Shown: positions 56,347-64,000 of the stretch, in pieces
Layout of the letters: each line of letters starts with the position of its first letter
Numbering within the stretch: position 1 is the first letter of the stretch
Assembly (NCBI RefSeq): GCF_025165815.1
Contig: NZ_JAFFZE010000016.1
Span: forward strand, 402,047-466,046
Source of the DNA: Actinophytocola gossypii
GTDB taxonomy: Bacteria; Actinomycetota; Actinomycetes; Mycobacteriales; Pseudonocardiaceae
Direction of reading: 5' to 3'
DNA: 64,000 bases
Notes under the pieces: model-generated
What the model saw: the letters and a program-made list of their open reading frames with translations, nothing else
Database searches by the model: none
What the model was told of the DNA's origin: nothing
Translations under genes and position numbers: made by a program

Positions 56347-57299
56347 TTGAGTGTGGAACAGCACGACCTGACCATGCGCCCGATCGCCGGGCGCGACGAA
56401 CTCGACCTCTTCACCCGACTGCCCTACGGCCTCAACCACGAACTCGACGACGACCTCGTCGCCGGTCGGCGGCGGCCGGAATGGATGTGGGTCGCCCTTC
56501 GGGGGGACCGGCCGGTGGCGCGGGTCGCCTGGTGGGGGCGGGCCGGAGACGACACGCCGTTCCTGTTGGACGTCCTCGATCTCGACGACAGCGGCGACCG
56601 CGTGGACCTCGGCGTGCGGTTGCTGGAACGGGCCATGGCCGACGTGGTTCCGGCCGGGACCCGGCCGCCCGAGTACGTGCGGATGATCCCGCCCGACTGG
56701 CGGGCGGACACCGCCGCCCGGCGCGACGTCGAGGACCGCATGGCCGTGCTGGAACGCGCCGGTGCGCGGCTGTTCGTGGAACGGCTGCGGTTCGACTGGC
56801 ATCCCGGGACGGCGATCCCCGAGCCGACGGGGCGACTGCGGTTCCGGCCCGTCCGGGACACCGAAGAGATCCTCGACCTGATGACCCGGGTTCTCGACGG
56901 GACACTGGACGCGCACGGCCGGGACGACCTCACCCGCATGTCCCCGCGCGAAGCCGCCGTCCGGCACTACGAGGACGAGCTCGCGCACTACCGCGCCCCG
57001 CGGGACTGGTGGCGGGTCGCCACCCTGCCGGACGGCGAGCCGGTCGGGTTCGTCACCCCGGCGCGCAACGACTACAACCCGATCATCGGCTACATCGCGG
57101 TGCTGCCGGCGCACCGGGGCAACGGGCACATCGACGACCTGCTCGCCGAGGGCACCCGGATCCTGGCCACTCAGGGCGTGCCGAGGATCCGGGCGGCAAC
57201 GGACCTCGGCAACACCCCGATGGCGAACGCGTTCCGTCGCCTCGGCTACGTCGACTTCGAGCGGTCGATCAACATGACCTGGCCTGATCAACCGACGAA

Positions 57300-57312
<13 letters not shown>
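56347..57312 (+). CDS. GNAT family N-acetyltransferase, 321 aa (two tandem GNAT-like domains)
   Basis: The protein has an N-terminal GNAT-like half (about 10-140, EWMWVALRGDRPVARVAWWG) and a C-terminal GNAT half with VGFVTPARNDYNPIIGYIAV, LPAHRGNGHIDDLLAEGTRI (acetyl-CoA motif) and TDLGNTPMANAFRRLGYVDF. The double arrangement is common in actinomycete acetyltransferases of unknown substrate, often related to antibiotic resistance. The TTG at 56347 has GGAG 6 bp upstream; the alternative is GTG 56353. Its last 13 bp overlap the UvrA-like gene. A short peptide frame precedes it. Confidence 0.82.
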
Positions 57313-59666
<2,354 letters not shown>

Positions 59667-59684
59667 CGTGTCTCCATGTTCGGG

Positions 59685-60128
59685 CTAGCGCGGGCTGAGT
59701 CGGATGACCGGATACCGCCGGTCGGACTTGTTCTGGTACTTGGCGAGGCGGGGCTGGGCGGCCGTGATGCGCTGCCACGCCCGTTCGCGGTCAGCGCCGT
59801 CGAGCTGGTTCGGCGTGACCGGCACGGCCTCGCCGCCGGCCAGCTCGACGGCCACGCGGTCGGGGTGGGCGGTCAGGTTGGCGTGCCAGTCCGGGTGCCG
59901 GCTCCCCCCACCCGAGGCCACGACCAGCCGCGCGTCGTCGCCGTCGGCGACCCACATGACGGGCGTCTCCCTCGGCTGTCCGCTCCGGCGACCCACGGTG
60001 TGCAGGATAAGCACGTCCATGCCCATGGCCACGCCGCGTCCACCTCGGATCCTGCGGTTCATCCTGGCGTTCATCGTGCGCTGCATCCAGCGCGAGAACG
60101 CTCCGGGGGTTCCTGGTTCGCGGGTCAT
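59685..60128 (-). CDS. Ddn-like deazaflavin (F420)-dependent nitroreductase family protein, 147 aa
   Basis: The protein fits the nitroreductase family deazaflavin-dependent oxidoreductases (relatives of mycobacterial Ddn): MDVLILHTVGRRSGQPRETP, VMWVADGDDARLVVASGGGS, RHPDWHANLTAHPDRVAVEL and AWQRITAAQPRLAKYQNKSD. These use reduced F420 to reduce quinones or nitro compounds. The ATG at 60126-60128 is the start. It lies 18 bp before the UvrA-like gene on the same strand, so the two may be one operon. It is N-terminally basic, consistent with membrane association. Confidence 0.85.
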   Translation of the reverse strand: MTREPGTPGAFSRWMQRTMNARMNRRIRGGRGVAMGMDVLILHTVGRRSGQPRETPVMWVADGDDARLVVASGGGSRHPDWHANLTAHPDRVAVELAGGEAVPVTPNQLDGADRERAWQRITAAQPRLAKYQNKSDRRYPVIRLSPR

Positions 60129-60201
60129 CTGTCGTCTCCCATCGCGGCCCCGCGGTCGCCTGCGGTTCGCGCATCGTGCGGTTGCCCGCCCGGGCGGTCG
60201 G

Positions 60202-60612
60202 TCAGCGGACTTCGAAGATCCGGATCATGCTGCCCGCGGGGTCGCGGAAGGCGCAGTCACGGACGCCCCACGGCTGGTCGGTCGGCTCCTGGACGACCTC
60301 GGCGTCGCCGGCCTGCAGCCGCTCGAAGGTGCTGTCGAGATCCTTCGTGGCCAGGTTGATGCCGGCGTAGGTGCCCTTGGCCATCATCTCGGTGACGACC
60401 CGGCGTTCCTCGTCGGTGATGCCGGGGTCGGCGAACGGCGGGTGCAGGACGATCGACGTTTCCGGCTGGCCGGGCGGGCCGACGGTGATCCAGTGCTGGT
60501 CGCCGTACTCGACCTCCTGCCGGACCTCGAAACCGAGGGTGTCGCGGTAGAAGGCCAGCGAGGCCTGCGGGTCGTCGTGGGGAAGAAATGCCTGGTGAAT
60601 GGTGATGTCCAT
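60202..60612 (-). CDS. VOC (glyoxalase-like) protein, 136 aa
   Basis: A VOC protein: MDITIHQAFLPHDDPQASLA, FYRDTLGFEVRQEVEYGDQHW, SIVLHPPFADPG with a metal histidine, and DCAFRDPAGSMIRIFEVR with the C-terminal acidic region. The MDITIHQAFLPH start resembles the PhnB-like glyoxalases and those with a helical linker (TDEERRVVTEMMAKGTYAGI). Substrate is unknown. The ATG at 60610-60612 is the start. It stands between the AraC-type regulator gene, 10 bp upstream, and the Ddn-like gene, so the regulator may control both. Confidence 0.88.
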   Translation of the reverse strand: MDITIHQAFLPHDDPQASLAFYRDTLGFEVRQEVEYGDQHWITVGPPGQPETSIVLHPPFADPGITDEERRVVTEMMAKGTYAGINLATKDLDSTFERLQAGDAEVVQEPTDQPWGVRDCAFRDPAGSMIRIFEVR

Positions 60613-60621
60613 GCGGTCACG

Positions 60622-61065
60622 CTAGCCGCGGCCGGCGACCGGTGCTTCTCGATTCCTGACCGGCCGGGTGACCCGTTTCGCCACGCACGGCGGCATCCCC
60701 TGGGTCGCCCGCGGCGCCTGCCTGCGGTACGCGCTGGGCGACATCCCGACCAGCTCGGTGAAGCGGGTGCTGAAGGTGCCCAACGACGAGCAGCCGACCG
60801 CGAAGCACACCTCGGTGACGCTGAGGTCGCCGCGGAGCAGCAGCGCCATCGCCCGTTCGATGCGCCGGGTCATCAGATAGGAGTACGGCGACTCTCCGTA
60901 GGCGGCCCGGAACCGCCGGCTGAGGTGCCCGGCGGACATGTGCACCCCCCGAGCGAGCGCCTCGACGTTCAGCGGCTGCGCGTACTCCCGGTCGATCCGG
61001 TCCCGGACCCGGCGGAGCAGCGCGAGGTCACGCAGGTGCTGCCGCGTCGCGTCCGGTCCGCTCAC
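60622..61065 (-). CDS. AraC-family DNA-binding protein, 147 aa (HTH domain only)
   Basis: The protein is little more than an AraC DNA-binding domain: LRRVRDRIDREYAQPLNVEA, LARGVHMSAGHLSRRFRAAY, GESPYSYLMTRRIERAMALL, and LSVTEVCFAVGCSSLGTFST with RFTELVGMSPSAYRRQ. Both helix-turn-helices are present. No ligand domain precedes it. The GTG at 61063-61065 is the start. It lies 10 bp before the VOC gene on the same strand, so it likely regulates this operon. The C-terminal tail (40 residues) is basic and not conserved. Confidence 0.9.
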   Translation of the reverse strand: MSGPDATRQHLRDLALLRRVRDRIDREYAQPLNVEALARGVHMSAGHLSRRFRAAYGESPYSYLMTRRIERAMALLLRGDLSVTEVCFAVGCSSLGTFSTRFTELVGMSPSAYRRQAPRATQGMPPCVAKRVTRPVRNREAPVAGRG

Positions 61066-61084
61066 GTGCGCGATCGTGCCACAT

Positions 61085-61540
61085 TTATTCCGGCGGCATG
61101 CGGGTGCGCATGGCGGGGAGGGCGAACTCGCGGACCGCGGTGAGGACCTCGTTGGCGAGGGAGTCGAAGGGGCGGCCGACCTCGAGTTCCCACCAGAGTT
61201 CGCCGATGGGGTGGCCGGCGACGGTGACCAGTTCGCCGATCGGGGCCTGCCACCCGGCGTGGCTCTGGGTGACCTCGCCGGCGGGGTAGTACGGGCGGAC
61301 GCGCAGTTGTTCGGCCCACTCGTCGCGGGAGATGACACCGACGTGGACGGTGAAGCGGACGGCGCGGGCGGTGAAGGACCTGGCCTGTTCCACCAGGACC
61401 TCGCCCCAGTGGCGGACGCCCTCGATCCGGAACCGGCGGCCGACGCCGAAGAAGCCGAGCGCGCGCAGGCCAGGGGCCAGGTTCGTGTCGACCATGAACC
61501 TGAACCAGTCCTGCGCGTTGCGCTCGATGTCGGATTCCAC
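61085..61540 (-). CDS. DUF4304-like hypothetical protein, 151 aa
   Basis: The sequence begins VESDIERNAQDWFRFMVDTN and has LAPGLRALGFFGVGRRFRIE, which resembles the start of DUF4304 proteins (short helix, then GFxxxGxxF), followed by beta strands VRFTVHVGVISRDEW. A C-terminal helix (VLTAVREFALPAMRTRM) is present. Function is unknown. The GTG at 61538-61540 is the start. It is divergent from the LuxR-type gene at 61682 and ends 19 bp before the start of the AraC gene on the same strand. Confidence 0.7.
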   Translation of the reverse strand: MESDIERNAQDWFRFMVDTNLAPGLRALGFFGVGRRFRIEGVRHWGEVLVEQARSFTARAVRFTVHVGVISRDEWAEQLRVRPYYPAGEVTQSHAGWQAPIGELVTVAGHPIGELWWELEVGRPFDSLANEVLTAVREFALPAMRTRMPPE

Positions 61541-61681
61541 AGTGCCACCAACAGTAGTGGCCCGACCCCGTCCAGTGCTAAGTGTTCGTCGTCGCTTGCC
61601 ACCCCCGCAAAACGCCGTCACGGCCACCGGTGACCGACGTCCCTGAGTCGACTGGGCGCCGGCGAGAAGAACGGGACGGCC

Positions 61682-62371
61682 GTGAGCAGCTACGACAGAA
61701 GCATCGGGGTGGCCATCGTCGACGGCACGCCCCTGGTCCGGGAGGGTCTCGCCGCGCTCGTCCACCGCACGCCCGGCTTGCGCTGGATCGGGGCGGCCGA
61801 GTCCGCCGTGCTCGGGCAGCGGCTGTGCGAACGGCTGCGACCCGGTGTGGTCCTCGTCGACTCCTCGCTCGACCCGCGTGGGCACCTCGTCCAGGCGCTC
61901 ACCGCGGGCAACCGGGAGATCGGGGTCGTGCTGCTCGTCGCCGACGCGCAGCGGACCGCGCGGCACCTCACGGTCGCGTTCACCGCCGGGGTGCGGGGGG
62001 CGCTGCGGCGGACCGCGCAGCCGGGCGAGGTGCTGCGCGCGATCCAGGCCGTGCACCTCGACGGGCGCTACCTCGACCCGGTCCTCGCCCCGATGCTCGC
62101 GACCCCGGCCCCGCCGCCGGCGCGCCGGCCCCGGCAGGCGCTCTCCCGCCGTGAGCACCAGGTCCTGCAGCTGATCGCCGACGGGCTGGAGAACCAGGCC
62201 ATCGCCGACCTGCTCTTCGTCTCCGTCGAGACCGTCCGCACGCACGTCAAGAGCATCCTGCGCAAGCTCGCCTCGCGGGACCGCACGCACGCGGTGGCGA
62301 TCGCGTTCCGCTCTGGCGTGCTGGTCGTGGACGACGAGCACGTGCCGGGCTCGCGGGTCGCTCGCGACTGA
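61682..62371 (+). CDS. LuxR-family response-regulator-like protein, 229 aa
   Basis: The N-terminal receiver-like domain contains IVDGTPLVREGL (usual IVDDHPLVREGL; second Asp replaced by Gly) and VVLVDSS with the phospho-accepting-type Asp60. The C-terminal LuxR HTH (154-196) reads LSRREHQVLQLIADGLENQA and VSVETVRTHVKSILRKL. Loss of one acidic-pocket aspartate suggests that it may be regulated other than by normal phosphorylation. No histidine kinase gene is adjacent. The GTG at 61682 has GGACGG nearby. The acyl-CoA dehydrogenase gene follows after 98 bp with its own operator-like sequence. Confidence 0.85.
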   Translation: MSSYDRSIGVAIVDGTPLVREGLAALVHRTPGLRWIGAAESAVLGQRLCERLRPGVVLVDSSLDPRGHLVQALTAGNREIGVVLLVADAQRTARHLTVAFTAGVRGALRRTAQPGEVLRAIQAVHLDGRYLDPVLAPMLATPAPPPARRPRQALSRREHQVLQLIADGLENQAIADLLFVSVETVRTHVKSILRKLASRDRTHAVAIAFRSGVLVVDDEHVPGSRVARD

Positions 62372-62403
62372 ACAGGCGTTCTCCCCGGGGTCACTTGCCC
62401 GAG

Positions 62404-62441
62404 CTACCGGCAAGTAATATCCTGAAGTTACCGCCGAGTAG
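62404..62441. promoter_or_regulatory. Two palindromic operator-like sites upstream of the acyl-CoA dehydrogenase
   Basis: CTACCGGCAAGTAA (62404-62417) and TTACCGCCGAGTAG (62428-62441) share the pattern YTACCG-n-AGTAR and are 24 bp apart centre to centre, about 2.3 helical turns. They end 28 bp before the ATG. The first also overlaps the CTTGCC/GGCAAG palindrome (62394-62414). Such sites are typical of TetR repressors of fatty-acid genes, and resemble the pair before the SDR gene (25585). Confidence 0.55.
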
Positions 62442-62469
62442 GGGAAGCTGAGAAAGACGGGGAGCCACC

Positions 62470-64000
62470 ATGGGCCACTACCAGAGCAACGTGCGTGACC
62501 TCGAGTTCAACCTGTTCGAGGTCTTCCGGATCCAGCAGCGGCTCGGCACGGGCGTCCTGGCCGAGTCCGACGAGGAGACCGTGCGCGGCGTACTCGCGGA
62601 GCTGAACAACCTGGCCACCGGGCCGCTCGCCGACTCGTTCACCGAGGGCGACCGCAACCCGCCGGTGTTCGACCCCGCCACCCATTCGGTCACGCTGCCG
62701 GAGGGCTTCCGCAAGGCCTACCAGCGACTCTGGGACGGCGAGTGGTGGCGCCTCGCGCTCACCAACGACCTCGGCGGCCTCGGTCTCCCGCCGTCGGTGC
62801 AGTGGGCCGCCGCCGAGCTCGTGCTCGGCGCGAACCCGCCGCTGTTCATGTACCTGTCCGGCCCGAGCATGGCCCAGGTGCTGTACCAGAACGGCACCGA
62901 CGAGCAGAAGCGCTGGGCCAAGCTGATGATCGACCGCGGCTGGGGCGCCACCATGGTGCTCACCGAGCCGGACGCCGGCTCCGACGTCGGCGCCGGGCGC
63001 GCCAAGGCGGTGAAGCAGGACGACGGCTCCTGGCACATCGACGGCGTGAAGCGGTTCATCACCTCGGGTGAGCACGACCTCAGCGAGAACATCGCCCACC
63101 TGGTGCTGGCCCGTCCCGAGGGCGCGGGCCCGGGCACCAAGGGCCTGTCGCTGTTCTTCGTGCCGAAGTTCCTCTTCGACGGCGAGACCGGTGAGCTCGG
63201 CGAGCGCAACGGCGTCTACGTCACCGGCGTCGAGCACAAGATGGGCATCAAGGTCTCCACCACCTGCGAGCTGTCGTTCGGCCAGCACGACGTGCCGGCC
63301 AAGGGCTGGCTGGTCGGCGAGGTGCACGACGGCATCGCGCAGATGTTCCAGGTCATCGAGTACGCGCGGATGATGGTCGGCACCAAGGCAATCGCGACGC
63401 TGTCCACCGGGTACCTGAACGCGCTGAGCTACGCCAAGGAGCGGGTGCAGGGCGCCGACCTCACCCAGATGACGGACAAGACCGCGCCGCGGGTCACCAT
63501 CACCCACCACCCGGACGTGCGGCGCAGCCTGATGCTGCAGAAGGCCTACGCCGAGGGCCTGCGCGCGGTGTACCTCTACACCGCCACCATGCAGGACGTC
63601 GAGTGGACCGGCGAGGGCACCGACGAGGAGCGTGCGCTCGCCGCCCGGGTCAACGACCTGCTGCTGCCGGTGGTCAAGGGTGTCGGGTCCGAGCGGGCCT
63701 ACGAGCAGCTCGCCCAGTCGCTGCAGACGCTCGGCGGCTCTGGCTTCCTGCAGGATTACCCGATCGAGCAGTACATCCGCGACTCGAAGATCGACTCCCT
63801 GTACGAGGGCACCACGGCGATCCAGTCGATGGACTTCTTCTTCCGCAAGATCGTCCGCGACAAGGGCACCGCGCTCACCCACCTCGCCGGCCAGATCTCC
63901 GCGTTCATCGAGGCGGAGAGCGGCAACGGCCGGCTCAAGGAGGAGCGCGCGCTGCTCAAGCAGGCCCTCGAGGACGTGCAGGGCATGCTCGGCGCGATGA
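62470..64000 (+). CDS. Acyl-CoA dehydrogenase (FadE5-like, long-chain type), 5' part
   Basis: The first 510 residues of an FAD-dependent acyl-CoA dehydrogenase: [20 protein letters not shown] opening (as in actinobacterial FadE5-type enzymes), [94 protein letters not shown] and [19 protein letters not shown] with the catalytic glutamate. It catalyses the first step of beta-oxidation. The ATG at 62470 follows GGAG. The C-terminal part is beyond base 64000. Paired palindromes precede it. Confidence 0.95.
   Translation, partial: MGHYQSNVRDLEFNLFEVFRIQQRLGTGVLAESDEETVRGVLAELNNLATGPLADSFTEGDRNPPVFDPATHSVTLPEGFRKAYQRLWDGEWWRLALTNDLGGLGLPPSVQWAAAELVLGANPPLFMYLSGPSMAQVLYQNGTDEQKRWAKLMIDRGWGATMVLTEPDAGSDVGAGRAKAVKQDDGSWHIDGVKRFITSGEHDLSENIAHLVLARPEGAGPGTKGLSLFFVPKFLFDGETGELGERNGVYVTGVEHKMGIKVSTTCELSFGQHDVPAKGWLVGEVHDGIAQMFQVIEYARMMVGTKAIATLSTGYLNALSYAKERVQGADLTQMTDKTAPRVTITHHPDVRRSLMLQKAYAEGLRAVYLYTATMQDVEWTGEGTDEERALAARVNDLLLPVVKGVGSERAYEQLAQSLQTLGGSGFLQDYPIEQYIRDSKIDSLYEGTTAIQSMDFFFRKIVRDKGTALTHLAGQISAFIEAESGNGRLKEERALLKQALEDVQGMLGAM

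Overview
The window comes from a high-GC actinobacterium, most likely a member of the Pseudonocardiaceae (Saccharothrix/Lentzea/Amycolatopsis-like). This is inferred from about 70% GC with strong third-position GC bias, SigE-family sigma factors, ESX (type VII) accessory genes (PPE-like, EspG-like, DUF3558), several F420-type oxidoreductase families, and a dnaK-grpE-dnaJ-hspR operon with HspR (HAIR) operators. It is chromosomal, mostly housekeeping sequence without rRNA, CRISPR or a large biosynthetic cluster. Both ends cut genes: purB at the left and an acyl-CoA dehydrogenase at the right.

Layout. 1-4357: 5' part of purB, then two similar SigE-family sigma / membrane-anchored regulator modules with a tetR between them. 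4524-9610: threonine aldolase, a potassium channel, and an ESX accessory operon (WXG100/PE-like, DUF3558 lipoprotein, PPE-like, EspG-like) lacking secretion-core genes. 9668-16820: purD, a TRAP-TAXI transporter pair, a secreted glycerophosphodiesterase and purA. 16881-21257: cell-envelope or secreted enzymes (DUF4015-type glycosidase, polysaccharide deacetylase lipoprotein, secreted HNH nuclease with an overlapping 84-codon gene). 21448-28197: DUF3151, class II aldolase, LLM oxidoreductase, PhoD phosphatase, SDR, PPOX-fold protein, YCII protein, a third sigma factor. 28397-34396: nagA behind a DasR-type operator, two DedA proteins, a GlcD-like oxidase, an HSL-type esterase, a VOC protein. 34393-41049: a leftward block with SDR + GH76, TrmH-family methyltransferase, DUF2784, LemA, pyrE and a pair of related membrane-anchored proteins. 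41258-51280: the heat-shock block, clpB and dnaK-grpE-dnaJ-hspR, with three HAIR operators; between them a PPOX protein, a flavohemoglobin and a 32-bp tandem-repeat array. 51323-53905: DUF4097 lipoprotein, MFS transporter, dcd. 53965-55904: tRNA-Gly followed by the wreck of an integrative element (a conserved 143-aa gene, paired repeats, a truncated tyrosine integrase fused end-to-end with a truncated acetyltransferase). 55848-64000: small detoxification-type proteins, GNAT, UvrA-like ATPase, Ddn-like oxidoreductase, VOC, AraC, LuxR-type regulator and a FadE5-like acyl-CoA dehydrogenase behind paired palindromes.

How the genes fit together. purB, purD and purA belong to purine synthesis, pyrE to pyrimidine synthesis, and dcd to dUMP supply. 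HspR made by the last gene of the dnaK operon should repress both its own operon and clpB through the three HAIR sites seen here. nagA is probably in the DasR amino-sugar regulon. Many leftward genes are translationally coupled by 4-bp GTGA overlaps, and three convergent pairs share a 4-bp TAG/TAA stop overlap. The most unusual parts are the decayed element at tRNA-Gly, the tandem-repeat array between the flavohemoglobin and hspR genes, the ESX accessory operon, the twin sigma modules, and a secreted nuclease with an overlapping small gene.
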